A stretch of 64,000 nucleotides of DNA from NCBI GenBank assembly GCA_965279165.1, contig OZ257140.1:2046001-2110000 (forward strand), written 5' to 3'. This DNA comes from JBAYIE01 sp965279165 (GTDB taxonomy: Bacteria; Bacteroidota; Bacteroidia; UKL13-3). Below are positions 24,764-33,860 of the stretch, one piece after another (the stretch's first letter is position 1; each line of letters begins with the position of its first letter). The position numbers were made by a program, and so were the translations under genes. The notes beneath the pieces were generated by a model. The model was given only the letters and a program-made list of their open reading frames with translations, searched no databases and had not been told where the DNA came from.

Positions 24764-25939
24764 ATGTATATGATGTTTCGCAAATTCCTAACCATTTGTA
24801 TTTTATTTATCCTTGCTTTTAATGGCCAGATTTATGCCCAGACATATGAAGTAGTGGATGGCGATACTATTAATCTCACCGATAAATCCGGGAGAAAACA
24901 AGGGTTTTGGAGGTATTTCTGGGAAAATGGCGACATGAAATACGAAGTGTTTTATGAAAACAATGAAAAGGAAGGGGTAGAAATCCGCTATTTTGATGCC
25001 CCGGATTGCATTGAGTTTTCAAATACATACAAAAGGGGTATGCTGGATGGTCCCAGCGTAACTTTTTATAATTCTTGTAAAGTAAAATGTGAAGAAGCTT
25101 ATGCCGAAGGAAAAAAACAAGGTTATGAAAGATGCTATGATCAAACCGGGTATCTGTTAACGGAAGCGCTTTTCGAAAAAGGAGAGATGTTGGGTTCCTA
25201 TTCACATTTTGATAAAAAAGGTGTAGTAACGTATGAATCGCCAACCAAGGAAACCACCCTTAAATTTGATAAATTTATTACCGGCGAATACAAAATCAAG
25301 GATTCTACTTTGTTTAGGGTGTTTAAACGAAACGACCAATGGAGTAAGGTATTGTTGGTGGTTGATATGACCGGTAGCATGTTTCCATATATTGGTCAAT
25401 TGCTTGTTTGGTACAAAATGCATTTCGAAAGTGAATGGATACGGCATTATGTTTTGTTTAATGATGGCGACAATTTACCCGATGCACAAAAAATTATGGG
25501 TCGTACCGGTGGCGTTCATGGATTCGACGCCAAAGATTTTAAGAAATTTAAGAAAGATGTGGAAGATGTAAGGAAAAAAGGAGAAGGGGGGGATGAGCCT
25601 GAAAATGATTTGGAAGCTTTGCTTACTGCCATTTCGATGTACCGCGATTATTCGGATATTGTATTGTTGGCAGATGATAGCGATATAAGGGATTTTAAAA
25701 TGCTGAAACGAATTCGCAAACCGATTCATGTTGTTCTTTGCGGAACCAAAAAAGGAATCAACCCACAGTATTTACAACTAGCCTACAGTTCCAAAGGTAC
25801 AATTCATACCGCCAACAATGATGTTGATATGAAAAAGCTTAACGACGGCGACGAATTTGAACTCGACAACGATATTTTTGTCTTCAGAAATGGGAATTTT
25901 ATCTGGCTGGATGTGAAAGACAACGGGAAGGATTTTTAG
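24764..25939 (+). CDS. exported MORN-repeat protein fused to a von Willebrand A-type domain
   Basis: A 391-residue protein. A signal peptide (about 1-25, ending IYAQ) is followed by several MORN/YwqK-type repeats (about 35-165: GxxxGFWRYFWENGDMKYEVFYEN, EGVEIRYFD, GPSVTFYNS, KKQGYERCYD). A linker leads to a vWA-like domain from about 192. There LVVDMTGSMFPYIG supplies a MIDAS-type DxTxS motif and GEGGDEPENDLEALL the downstream acidic site; ADDSDIRDF and VVLCG complete the Rossmann strands. It is predicted to be periplasmic or surface-located. No partner genes (MoxR, BatA) are adjacent. The pairing is unusual and the function unknown. Confidence 0.82.
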   Translation: MYMMFRKFLTICILFILAFNGQIYAQTYEVVDGDTINLTDKSGRKQGFWRYFWENGDMKYEVFYENNEKEGVEIRYFDAPDCIEFSNTYKRGMLDGPSVTFYNSCKVKCEEAYAEGKKQGYERCYDQTGYLLTEALFEKGEMLGSYSHFDKKGVVTYESPTKETTLKFDKFITGEYKIKDSTLFRVFKRNDQWSKVLLVVDMTGSMFPYIGQLLVWYKMHFESEWIRHYVLFNDGDNLPDAQKIMGRTGGVHGFDAKDFKKFKKDVEDVRKKGEGGDEPENDLEALLTAISMYRDYSDIVLLADDSDIRDFKMLKRIRKPIHVVLCGTKKGINPQYLQLAYSSKGTIHTANNDVDMKKLNDGDEFELDNDIFVFRNGNFIWLDVKDNGKDF

Positions 25940-26243
25940 TTTTAATGCTTTGTTAGGAATGATTTTCATCAATTATTGTTCACATTTCAAAATACTGAAC
26001 ACCACCACAATTAGTTAATTTTAATTTAACCTACTGATGTGTGTTGAATCATAAACAATTGTAAATTATACACTTAGTCGGCAAAAAATGGCGTTTACCG
26101 GAATTTTATTTTCCACCAAAAACCATTTCAAATGACAAATACATTGGTAAATCACAACTTATCAACAGCATCTTAACCAATAAGACTTTGAAATGACAAA
26201 AATACTCCCATATCTTAGTGCAGAAATCAATTTGATTCAAAAA
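25940..26243. other. Intergenic region with no recognised gene
   Basis: These 304 bp are AT-rich and hold no open frame with coding character. Two near repeats, TTTCAAATGACAAA and TTTGAAATGACAAA (near 26127 and 26189), and TACATTGG near 26142 could belong to the promoter of the following barrel gene. I see no terminator or RNA structure that I would call. Confidence 0.5.
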
Positions 26244-26966
26244 ATGAAAAAACTATTACTTTCTATGGCAATCGTAGCAACAGGGTTTGCTGCTTTTGCA
26301 CAAAAACCTGCTGCAGGCGACAAAACGATGGAGTTTAACCTGACTTTTGCAACAGGTGCAGCAACTGGTGTAACTTATGGATTGGGATCAACTGCTCTTG
26401 TAGGAACACCTGAATTACGTATTCGTTATTTTATGGCTCCCGACATGGCAGTTAGGGTTAAATTAGGTTTGGGTTCAGGTAGTTCTGAAACCAAATCAAC
26501 AGCTATGGTTGGCGGTACTGAAATAACCAACACCAACAAGTCAAGTTCGGGTTTTGCGTTGGCATTAACTCCTGGTATTGAGAAACATTTTGCCGGAACC
26601 GACAAATTATCTCCATATGTAGGAGCTGAATTACCGATTGGTTTTGCAACCGGAACTACTGTTGAAGATGACAAAAAAGACATCACAGGTGCATTTGGTG
26701 CAACCAACAGTTCAAAAACAGTTGGTGGATCTACTTTTAATTTAGGAATCAACATGTTAATTGGAGCTGATTATTATTTCACAGACGCTATTTATTTAGG
26801 TGTTGAAGGTGGAATGGGCTTATTCATGATGGGTTCAACCGGAGATGGAACTATTGACAACACAACCGGTGGTGTAGCTTCACCTCAAACCAAAACTTTA
26901 GGTGGCAGCACTTTCAGTTTATTTGGTGCAAGTTCAGGTGCAGTTCGTTTAGGTTACAAATTCTAA
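26244..26966 (+). CDS. outer-membrane beta-barrel protein
   Basis: A 240-residue protein with a clear signal peptide (MKKLLLSMAIVATGFAAFAQ). Alternating hydrophobic strands rich in Gly, Ala, Ser and Thr follow, and it ends in an aromatic Phe after VRLGYKF, as in small OmpA-like or OmpW-like barrels. Start ATG 26244 is preferred over the upstream in-frame ATG 26193, because it begins the signal peptide directly. Codon use is smooth and the product looks abundant: a long upstream region precedes it and a strong terminator follows. Function unknown. Confidence 0.82.
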   Translation: MKKLLLSMAIVATGFAAFAQKPAAGDKTMEFNLTFATGAATGVTYGLGSTALVGTPELRIRYFMAPDMAVRVKLGLGSGSSETKSTAMVGGTEITNTNKSSSGFALALTPGIEKHFAGTDKLSPYVGAELPIGFATGTTVEDDKKDITGAFGATNSSKTVGGSTFNLGINMLIGADYYFTDAIYLGVEGGMGLFMMGSTGDGTIDNTTGGVASPQTKTLGGSTFSLFGASSGAVRLGYKF

Positions 26967-26985
26967 AATTTTATAACTTATTTTG

Positions 26986-27018
26986 AAAAGGGTTGTCTGT
27001 TTCAGACAGCCCTTTTTT
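26986..27018 (+). terminator. Strong intrinsic terminator after the barrel gene
   Basis: GGGTTGTCTG pairs with CAGACAGCCC (one G-U) across a 3-nt loop, preceded by AAAA and followed by TTTTTT. It ends the barrel transcript and overlaps by 2 nt the stop of the convergent lipoprotein gene, for which it may also serve. Confidence 0.9.
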
Positions 27019-27604
27019 ATTGCAATTGCAGCAACCGGTTCTGGTTGGTTAAATGGAGGCGTATGATTCCGCTTTGCAAAGAATAATATAAAGTGTCGGT
27101 ACCAATATTTACCATTCTTACATCCCGATAAACCTTGCCATTGATTGTTTCTTCATATTTTGTATAAGGGTAACGAAGGGTAATAATAGACATATTAAAA
27201 CTTTGGTCATAATAAGTAACCGCAATTGTTGAGCCGTTTTTTAAATCAAATGGAACATATTGGTTGTGGTATAAAGCGCGCAGGTTACTCGTTTCGAAAA
27301 GATATTGTAATCCTTCGAATTTTTCACTAACACCGGTGCAAGTAGTTGAAGTGGATTGGGTATTGAAATAGGTATTGGAATCCGTAGGAAAAAATACCAA
27401 AGTATCGTTGTTTTCATCAAAGAAGTAGAGTGTGTCACTTGGTTTCAGACTAACTTCTTTAACTTCAGATTTATTCAAGTAATGGTAAGTTGTAGTATCA
27501 TCGGTACAAGGTTGTTTTTTACACGACATTGGTAACCAAATTAGCAAGGATGAAACACAAACAATCAATATTTTGAATGGTACCGGACGAGTAGATTTTA
27601 ACAT
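27017..27604 (-). CDS. hypothetical lipoprotein
   Basis: A 195-residue protein with an N-terminal membrane segment ending in LPMSCKK, a lipobox-like site with Cys at about 28, followed by a Ser/Thr/Tyr-rich soluble region without recognised motifs. It probably sits in the periplasm or outer membrane. It converges on the preceding barrel gene and has no operon partner. Not assigned to a family. Confidence 0.7.
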   Translation of the reverse strand: MLKSTRPVPFKILIVCVSSLLIWLPMSCKKQPCTDDTTTYHYLNKSEVKEVSLKPSDTLYFFDENNDTLVFFPTDSNTYFNTQSTSTTCTGVSEKFEGLQYLFETSNLRALYHNQYVPFDLKNGSTIAVTYYDQSFNMSIITLRYPYTKYEETINGKVYRDVRMVNIGTDTLYYSLQSGIIRLHLTNQNRLLQLQ

Positions 27605-27658
27605 ACAGGTGTAAAATTAATATATTATTGTTTAAATTGCCCCTTTAATCCGTGTTTC

Positions 27659-28252
27659 ATGAATAAGATAAAAGCTTTAATCGCTGCCTTAAGTATATCC
27701 TTTTATGCATCTGCCCAATTTGGGGTAAATATTGCTTACCAGTATGGGATTTCGGGTTCTGATTTGTACTCCAGCACCATGAAAAATAGTTATGCCGGAC
27801 TAAACGCAAAACTAACTTATCAGTATGATGATTATCTACGTTTCAATATTGGTACCGGATATTACGTTATTCCATACGAATCGTTGGCAGTTGATGGCGT
27901 TCAAACCCCGGTTGATGGTGTAAACTTAACAGTAATCCCGGTAACCATCGGTGCCGATTTTTCCTTTTTAGACCAGCGTGCAGATTCTAAACAAAAACTA
28001 ATTCCTTATTTCGGTATCGATTTAGGATGGGCAATGGCAACACAAGGAAAATCAGATTTTGCAGAATCCACCACCTATAATAATTTTATCCTTGCACCCT
28101 CCATTGGTGTTTCTTACAAACTAACCGATTTTATTGATTTGCATGGTGTGGTGAGAGAAAACATTTTGATTTATACCTACAGAGATATAAATGAATATTA
28201 CGAAGTGTTTAGCTTAATCGGGATAAACGTTGGCGTAAGCTATAAGTTTTAG
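27659..28252 (+). CDS. outer-membrane beta-barrel domain protein
   Basis: A 197-residue protein with a signal peptide (MNKIKALIAALSISFYASAQ). Amphipathic beta strands (for example FGVNIAYQYGIS, YLRFNIGTGYYVIPYE, FILAPSIGVSYKL) follow, and the last residues are VGVSYKF, the usual C-terminal barrel signature. It converges with and overlaps the Crp/Fnr gene by 4 nt. Function unknown. Confidence 0.8.
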   Translation: MNKIKALIAALSISFYASAQFGVNIAYQYGISGSDLYSSTMKNSYAGLNAKLTYQYDDYLRFNIGTGYYVIPYESLAVDGVQTPVDGVNLTVIPVTIGADFSFLDQRADSKQKLIPYFGIDLGWAMATQGKSDFAESTTYNNFILAPSIGVSYKLTDFIDLHGVVRENILIYTYRDINEYYEVFSLIGINVGVSYKF

Positions 28253-28959
28253 TTAACGGAAGCGTGGGATATTTTCTCCAACTTCTCTTTATTCAATAAC
28301 CTTATTTTCTTTCCTTCCAGCTCAATCAGTTTGTCTGCTTTAAATTCGGAAAGTAATCGGATAACAGTTTCGGTTGCGGTTCCAACAATATTTGCTACAT
28401 CTTCCCTTGGTAAACTAATATGAATAACGGAATCCTCTTTGTTATCCTGGTTAAAGGTATCATGTAAAAACAATAGTGTTTCGGCCAAACGTTCACGCAC
28501 ACTTTTTTGCGCCAAACTTTGAACCCTTTCTTCAACCACTCCCAACTCGTGGCTCAATGATTTTAAAATATCCTTTGCAATCATTGGATTTTCGTCGAGC
28601 AGTTCCATAAACAATTGTTGGGGTATAAAACAACAATTGGTATCTTCCAAACAAATGGCACTTGCCACCAAAGGTTCGTCGGCAATCAAAGCCCGATATC
28701 CTAGAAAATCTCCGGGTTTTGCAAAACGTAAAATTTGTTCTTTGCCATCGATATTGGTTTTTACTAATTTAATCACACCCTTGTTGATGCAATATATTCC
28801 TAAAGGATTATTGTTTTCAAAAAAGAGGTGTTCGCCCTTTTTATGGGAGCCGCAGGTTTTTTGCTCGGATACTCTTTGCAGTTGTTCCGGAGTACAATGC
28901 TCAAGAAACGAAATATTTAGAATCAGGCAATCTTCACAATTGAGTTTTATTTTCTGCAT
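28249..28959 (-). CDS. Crp/Fnr family transcriptional regulator
   Basis: A 236-residue protein with a cyclic-nucleotide-binding-like sensor (about 30-150: GEHLFFENNNPLGIYCINKGVIKLVK, read in parts), a dimerisation helix and a winged helix-turn-helix (about 155-230: SLPREDVANIVGTATETVIRLLSEF). Several cysteines (a CEDC pair at about 9-12, others near 23, 35 and 105) raise the possibility of iron-sulfur or redox sensing, but the spacing is not that of E. coli FNR. ATG 28959 is chosen over an upstream TTG. No target genes are apparent nearby. Confidence 0.9.
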   Translation of the reverse strand: MQKIKLNCEDCLILNISFLEHCTPEQLQRVSEQKTCGSHKKGEHLFFENNNPLGIYCINKGVIKLVKTNIDGKEQILRFAKPGDFLGYRALIADEPLVASAICLEDTNCCFIPQQLFMELLDENPMIAKDILKSLSHELGVVEERVQSLAQKSVRERLAETLLFLHDTFNQDNKEDSVIHISLPREDVANIVGTATETVIRLLSEFKADKLIELEGKKIRLLNKEKLEKISHASVN

Positions 28960-29010
28960 AGAAGCACTATTCAATTAGTTACCATTCGAAGATACTAAAT
29001 TCTTAATTAA

Positions 29011-30483
29011 CTAAAGTGACTGAAACCATGTTTTAAAACGTTTTTGCTGTTTTTCGTCACTATTTGAAAGGATATGCAAATTTATTTTTAATGGCATTTC
29101 TCCTTCTGTGCCGGTAATTTTTATCCCTAACAAACCGGCAATTTCGTGTAACCAAACCTCCATATAGCCCTTGCCATGTATGATTTCTTTGAAGTAAGCA
29201 TCAAAAGATATTCCTGCATATTTTTCCAACAATTCACGGTAGCGGGCTTCGGTATATCCGATGGATTGTTTCGCATCGTGTTGGTATAATTCTTTTAACA
29301 CATCATCGAGTCGGTATTTGCCATTCGTTTGATCCAAAATGATGATATCGGCAATCCAGGCTGCAATTAATCCTTCCATATAGATAGAAACTTTTCTTCC
29401 CGGTATGCCTGCTGTATAGCCGTCGAGCCAGGTATCCCAAGAAGATTCAGCTACCGAATAATTAAACCTGCCTTCGTTTTCGAAATGGCGTTTTAAATCG
29501 TCGCACAAACTTTTTTGGTATTGTTCCCAACTCCAAACACCACTTCTTGCCAACATTAAATCGCCGTAATACGTGGTAATTCCCTCGTAAATATAACCAA
29601 GGGTAGAGTAATTTTCTTTGGTAAAATCATAAGGCAACATATCAGCCGGACGAATGCGTTTGATATTCCATAAATGAAACAATTCGTGGCAACTGATAGC
29701 CAATAAATCTTGGTAAAATTCTTCGTTGGTTGTATCTTCTCCTTTACCCATGGCAATTACCGTCGAGTCGAGGTGTTCTACTCCATGTCGGAAAGGATTC
29801 GGTAGAAAAATGTATAAAAAATGATAATTAACCGAAGGCATATCTCCAAACAAGGTAGTTTGTGATTCCGCATAACGGATGGTGTCGGCAATTAACCTTT
29901 CTATGGGTAATTCATGCTTGCCTTGCATCCAGAAATGTAAGCGGTTATTACCATTGTTAATTTCACATTGGTAAGTAACCAAGGTATCACTTGCTATAAT
30001 GGGCGAATCGGCGAGATAGTCAAAATTCGGGGCTGTTAAGGTGTTATTGCCGGTACTAGTAAGTTGACTGGCAATTCGGTAATTTTCGGGTAATTCCAAT
30101 TGTAAGGTATACGGTTCATCCATCCTACCTTCCATATACATGCAACAATTAACGGGATTGATATAAAAGAAATCCTCTCCCAAATAGCTTGCTCCGGCAT
30201 CCGGTTGGTTGGCATAATATTCATAAGTAATTACAATACCGGTTATGTTTTTGGTATAAATTTCCCAACGGTCTTTACCGGTTTTACAATAGCTTACCGG
30301 ATTATTCTGGGTATCGCAAATACTAAACTTACGTATATTTTTGGCATAGTTTTGTAGTTCATACCTGCCCGGTCGCCACGAAGGCAATTGCACATGAATG
30401 ATATCCTGGTGTATGGCAGGAATGGTGAAGGAAAACTGTATAAAATGAGCGCTTGGATTTTGGTAACTGATATGATAATGCAT
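29011..30483 (-). CDS. M61 family zinc aminopeptidase
   Basis: A 490-residue protein similar to glycyl aminopeptidases of family M61. It has an N-terminal beta-rich domain (about 1-180), then a catalytic domain with the zinc motif HELFHLWNIKRIRP (about 240) and the downstream YIYEGITTYYGDL (about 267) supplying the third ligand Glu. The usual C-terminal PDZ domain (total about 600 residues) is missing. No signal peptide is evident, so a cytosolic peptidase role is likely. Confidence 0.88.
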   Translation of the reverse strand: MHYHISYQNPSAHFIQFSFTIPAIHQDIIHVQLPSWRPGRYELQNYAKNIRKFSICDTQNNPVSYCKTGKDRWEIYTKNITGIVITYEYYANQPDAGASYLGEDFFYINPVNCCMYMEGRMDEPYTLQLELPENYRIASQLTSTGNNTLTAPNFDYLADSPIIASDTLVTYQCEINNGNNRLHFWMQGKHELPIERLIADTIRYAESQTTLFGDMPSVNYHFLYIFLPNPFRHGVEHLDSTVIAMGKGEDTTNEEFYQDLLAISCHELFHLWNIKRIRPADMLPYDFTKENYSTLGYIYEGITTYYGDLMLARSGVWSWEQYQKSLCDDLKRHFENEGRFNYSVAESSWDTWLDGYTAGIPGRKVSIYMEGLIAAWIADIIILDQTNGKYRLDDVLKELYQHDAKQSIGYTEARYRELLEKYAGISFDAYFKEIIHGKGYMEVWLHEIAGLLGIKITGTEGEMPLKINLHILSNSDEKQQKRFKTWFQSL

Positions 30484-30540
30484 GGTTTAGTTAGATGATA
30501 TAGGTAACAGTTTAGTTGCCATAAATTGTGTTAGATAAAA

Positions 30541-30831
30541 TTAACGAATCACCACCTCATCTATCAATTCCTGACCGGCATATGCGTTTACTATTTCTAT
30601 GATTTTGCTTCTGGTATAATTTAATTCGGTTCGCAAAGGAGGGGAAGAAATATGCAGAAAAAGTTTTCGTTTATAAAAATAAATTTTTTCAGTATGGCGC
30701 GCAATGATAGCACCTGCAATCTTTTCCCAATTATTTATCACATCCACCTCGGCAAGTTTACCTTTCATGTGGTTGTTGTTAAATAATTCTCCGATTACTT
30801 CCTTAATGGTTTGTTCGTTCGATTTGCGCAT
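30541..30831 (-). CDS. DUF721 (DciA-like) protein
   Basis: A 96-residue protein with the DUF721 layout: MRKSNEQTIKEVIGELF start, VINNWEKIAGAIIARHTEKIYF centre and an end of type LRTELNYTRSKIIEIVNAY. DUF721 proteins include DciA, the ancestral loader of the replicative helicase. I chose ATG 30831, 4 nt after the recF stop; earlier in-frame starts lie inside recF. The recF neighbour supports a DNA replication or repair role, but the specific function in this phylum is inferred. Confidence 0.82.
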   Translation of the reverse strand: MRKSNEQTIKEVIGELFNNNHMKGKLAEVDVINNWEKIAGAIIARHTEKIYFYKRKLFLHISSPPLRTELNYTRSKIIEIVNAYAGQELIDEVVIR

Positions 30832-30835
30832 GTGT

Positions 30836-31945
30836 TCAAATTTCGTGAATAATTCCATTCTCCACCGAAAAATATTTAATTTCACTATGGCTTAACGGCT
30901 TAAATAATTGATGGAGTCTATCCAAATGGGTATCGGTAATAAACAGTTGTCCAAATGCATGATGAGATATCATTTCCATTAGTTTCTGCAAACGTATCTC
31001 ATCCAGTTTTTCAAACATATCATCGAGCAACAACAATGGTTTATAGCCGGTTTCTTTTTTTAAATAAGCGTAAAAGGCGAGTTTTAAAGCGATAATAAAC
31101 GATTTCTGTTGGCCTTGTGATGCATATTTTTTCAGTGCCAGATTTTGTAAGGTAAATGCAAGTTCATCTTTGTGAATACCTTTTGATGTGCGGCAAGAAG
31201 CCATATCCTGTTGCTCAGATTGCTGGAGCAGAGTGGCGAAATCCTGTCCGTTTAAATCGGATTCGTATTCCAAATTTACTACTTCATCGGATGAGCTAAT
31301 ACTTTGATAAAAGGTTCTAAATTCAGGAACAAAAGAAGCTAAGAATGCTTTTCTTTTTTCAAAAATTGCCGTTCCAAATTGAACCAATTGTTCGTTGTAT
31401 GTTTCAAGCAGAGAAGGATCAAAAACAGACGACTCTGCAAACATCCTTAGTTGTCGGTTACGTTGTTCAATAATCCGGTTATAGGATAACAAATCCAACA
31501 GGTACTTTTTATCGAGTTGGGAAATCATCCCATCCAAAAATTTCCTTCTGTCTTCACTGCCTTCATGAATCAACATAATATCGTTTGGCGTAATTAATAC
31601 CAATGGGTAATTACCAATATGATATGCAAATTTTTTGTATTCGTTGTTGTTTGCTTTGACTGATTTTTTTTCTCCTTTTTGAACCGCAATCCGCACTTTT
31701 TCATCCATTTCATTCCTTTTATAGTTGCCTTCTATACTAAACCAGTCGCAACCTATTCGAAAGTTTTGCTGTTCTAAGTTGTTGAAGTAACTTTTGGTAA
31801 ACGACAGGTAATAAATTGCATCCATCAGGTTGGTTTTTCCGGAACCGTTTATACCGGTAAAACAATTAATCTCCGGTGATAATTGTACCTCCGAATGATG
31901 GTAATTGCGGTAATTTGTAAGCGTTATTTCCTGTAGCCAAAGCAT
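30836..31945 (-). CDS. recF: DNA replication and repair protein RecF
   Basis: An SMC-like ATPase that recognises gapped DNA and acts with RecO and RecR. The 369-residue protein has Walker A GINGSGKTNLMDAIYY (about 31-46), the signature region SQGQQKSFIIALKLA (about 275) and Walker B PLLLLDDMFEKLD (about 305). Start ATG 31945 (MLWLQEITLTNYRNY) matches the family N-terminus; a longer frame starts upstream. It is followed by the DUF721 gene in the same operon. Confidence 0.94.
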   Translation of the reverse strand: MLWLQEITLTNYRNYHHSEVQLSPEINCFTGINGSGKTNLMDAIYYLSFTKSYFNNLEQQNFRIGCDWFSIEGNYKRNEMDEKVRIAVQKGEKKSVKANNNEYKKFAYHIGNYPLVLITPNDIMLIHEGSEDRRKFLDGMISQLDKKYLLDLLSYNRIIEQRNRQLRMFAESSVFDPSLLETYNEQLVQFGTAIFEKRKAFLASFVPEFRTFYQSISSSDEVVNLEYESDLNGQDFATLLQQSEQQDMASCRTSKGIHKDELAFTLQNLALKKYASQGQQKSFIIALKLAFYAYLKKETGYKPLLLLDDMFEKLDEIRLQKLMEMISHHAFGQLFITDTHLDRLHQLFKPLSHSEIKYFSVENGIIHEI

Positions 31946-32033
31946 CCGGCCAAATATAAGAACCATTAACCGGAGGAAGTTTATTTTGTTATATTTTTAC
32001 CAGAAGCCTCATTCTCAATAACAAAGCGCCGAT

Positions 32034-32063
32034 TTTGACAGTTCGCAAAATTGTGTACTTTTG
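32034..32063 (+). promoter_or_regulatory. Promoter of pdhA
   Basis: TTTG (32034-32037), an 18-nt spacer and TACTTTTG (32056-32063) form a very good Bacteroidota promoter. The start codon follows 17 nt after the -7 element, leaving a short leader. Confidence 0.75.
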
Positions 32064-32080
32064 CAGTCCTTATCGTAAAA

Positions 32081-33076
32081 ATGGCTAAGACTAAACCAAC
32101 AAAAGAGATTTACCTGAACTGGTATGAACAAATGCTGCTGATGCGCAGGTTTGAAGAGAAAGCAGCTCAGTTATACGGGCAACAAAAAATTAAAGGATTT
32201 TGTCATCTCTATATTGGACAGGAAGCCGTAGTTGCCGGTACAATGAGTGCCATACGTAAGGGAGATAAGATGATAACGGCCTATCGCGACCACGCCCATG
32301 CATTGGCTTGCGGAATAAGTGCAAGAGCGGTAATGGCCGAATTATATGGAAAAGTAACCGGATGCTCAAAAGGCAAAGGAGGCTCCATGCATATGTTTAG
32401 CAAGGAGCATAATTTCTTTGGAGGACATGGTATTGTTGGTGGTCAGATTCCTTTAGGGGCAGGTATAGCCCTTGCCGATCAATTCAAAGGAAATGATGCA
32501 GTAACCATTTGTTATATGGGAGATGGTGCCGTTCGTCAGGGCGCTTTGCACGAAACTTTTAACATGGCTATGTTGTGGAAGCTTCCTGTAATTTTTGTTT
32601 GTGAGAACAATGGATATGCCATGGGTACTTCGGTAGAACGTACAACAAATTTGGTTGATATTCATAAGATGGCAGAAGGATACGATATGCCCAATGCAGC
32701 AGTTGATGGCATGCATTGCGAATCTGTTCACGAAGCGATGGTACATGCGGTAGAAAGGGCAAGAAAAGGAAATGGTCCTACATTCCTCGAAATAAGAACC
32801 TATCGCTACAGAGGACATTCGATGAGCGACCCGGCTAAATATAGAACCAAAGAGGAAGTAGAAGAATACAAACAAAGAGATCCGCTAGAGCAAGTTAAAA
32901 TTGCCATATTGGAACATAAATTTGCAAATGAGAAATGGTTTGATGAAATGGAAGCCAAAGTAGAAGCCGAGGTTTTGGATTCTGTTGAGTTTGCCGAAAA
33001 TTCGCCATTCCCCGATCCGGCAGATTTATTTAAAGATGTATACGTACAAGCGGATTATCCGTTTATCACAGAATAA
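32081..33076 (+). CDS. pdhA: pyruvate dehydrogenase E1 component, alpha subunit
   Basis: The thiamine-diphosphate-dependent decarboxylase subunit of the pyruvate dehydrogenase complex. The 331-residue protein shows the E1-alpha signatures: RRFEEKAAQLYGQQKIKGFCHLYIGQE (in parts, about 20-46) and the ThDP/Mg motif GDGAVRQGALHETFNMA...NN (about 147-180). The phospho-loop-type YRYRGHSMSDPAKYRT follows (about 240-255). Start ATG 32081 follows the promoter directly. E1-beta and E2 genes are not adjacent. Its cofactor ties it to the thiamine uptake locus at 1.6-4.7 kb. Confidence 0.92.
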   Translation: MAKTKPTKEIYLNWYEQMLLMRRFEEKAAQLYGQQKIKGFCHLYIGQEAVVAGTMSAIRKGDKMITAYRDHAHALACGISARAVMAELYGKVTGCSKGKGGSMHMFSKEHNFFGGHGIVGGQIPLGAGIALADQFKGNDAVTICYMGDGAVRQGALHETFNMAMLWKLPVIFVCENNGYAMGTSVERTTNLVDIHKMAEGYDMPNAAVDGMHCESVHEAMVHAVERARKGNGPTFLEIRTYRYRGHSMSDPAKYRTKEEVEEYKQRDPLEQVKIAILEHKFANEKWFDEMEAKVEAEVLDSVEFAENSPFPDPADLFKDVYVQADYPFITE

Positions 33077-33095
33077 ATTATAGATTAAAAATAAC

Positions 33096-33791
33096 ATGAC
33101 AGACAAAAAGGAACACAGCGAATTGGATTTGGATAAAACGCTGGTGGAAACAACCCACAAAGTGGAGCACTTTTACCACGATTACAAAAAACAAATAAAC
33201 TATGGGATTATAGCGGTTTTAGCGATTGCTGCATTATACGTGGGATATTCTCGTTTCTACCTTGCACCTCTGGAAGAGGAAGCGCAGAAAGAAGCATTCA
33301 TGGCCCAAAAGTATTATGATATGGATTCTTTTAATCTTGCCTTAGTGGGTAATGATAAATTTAAAGGATTTGAAGCACTGGCCGACGAATACGGTCAAAC
33401 TAAAATTGGCAATCTGAGTCATTTTTATGCAGGAATGTGTAACCTACGCCTTGGTAAATTTCAAGAAGCAATAGATCATCTGGAAGATTTCAGTACCAGC
33501 AACAAATTGGTAGGTCCATTGGCTGAAGGCGCTCTTGGAGATGCTTATGTAGAGTTGGGAGATTTGAATAAAGGGGTGAGTCAATATACAAAGGCGGCTA
33601 AAATGAGCGATAACAAATTAACCGCACCGGTATTTTACAAAAAAGCCGGATTGGTTTACGAAGAATTAAAGGAGTATGGAAATGCGATCGAAGTGTACCA
33701 AAAAATAAAAACTAATTATTCGGAGGCACAAGAGGCACAAGATATCGATAAGTATATAGCACGGGCAGAAGCATTAAAAGCAGGCATTTAA
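33096..33791 (+). CDS. membrane-anchored TPR protein (YfgM/BamD-like)
   Basis: A 231-residue protein with one N-terminal transmembrane helix (about 35-54, INYGIIAVLAIAALYVGYS). A TPR-type helical domain follows (about 85-225: FYAGMCNLRLGKFQEAIDHLE, GALGDAYVELGDLNKGVSQY, YKKAGLVYEELKEYGNAIEVYQ read in parts). Homologues such as YfgM act as envelope-folding accessory factors; this one probably faces the periplasm. It lies 20 nt after pdhA and ends in a strong terminator, so pdhA and this gene form a unit. Confidence 0.8.
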   Translation: MTDKKEHSELDLDKTLVETTHKVEHFYHDYKKQINYGIIAVLAIAALYVGYSRFYLAPLEEEAQKEAFMAQKYYDMDSFNLALVGNDKFKGFEALADEYGQTKIGNLSHFYAGMCNLRLGKFQEAIDHLEDFSTSNKLVGPLAEGALGDAYVELGDLNKGVSQYTKAAKMSDNKLTAPVFYKKAGLVYEELKEYGNAIEVYQKIKTNYSEAQEAQDIDKYIARAEALKAGI

Positions 33792-33805
33792 TTAGAAATT
33801 AAAAC

Positions 33806-33846
33806 AAAAGCCGCAGCATATCCTTCGATATTTCTGCGGCTTTTTT
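33806..33846 (+). terminator. Intrinsic terminator after the TPR membrane protein
   Basis: AAAAGCCGCAG pairs with CTGCGGC followed by TTTTTT, over a 16-nt loop. It separates the pdhA transcript from ribH. Confidence 0.85.
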
Positions 33847-33860
33847 AATGAAATACAAAC

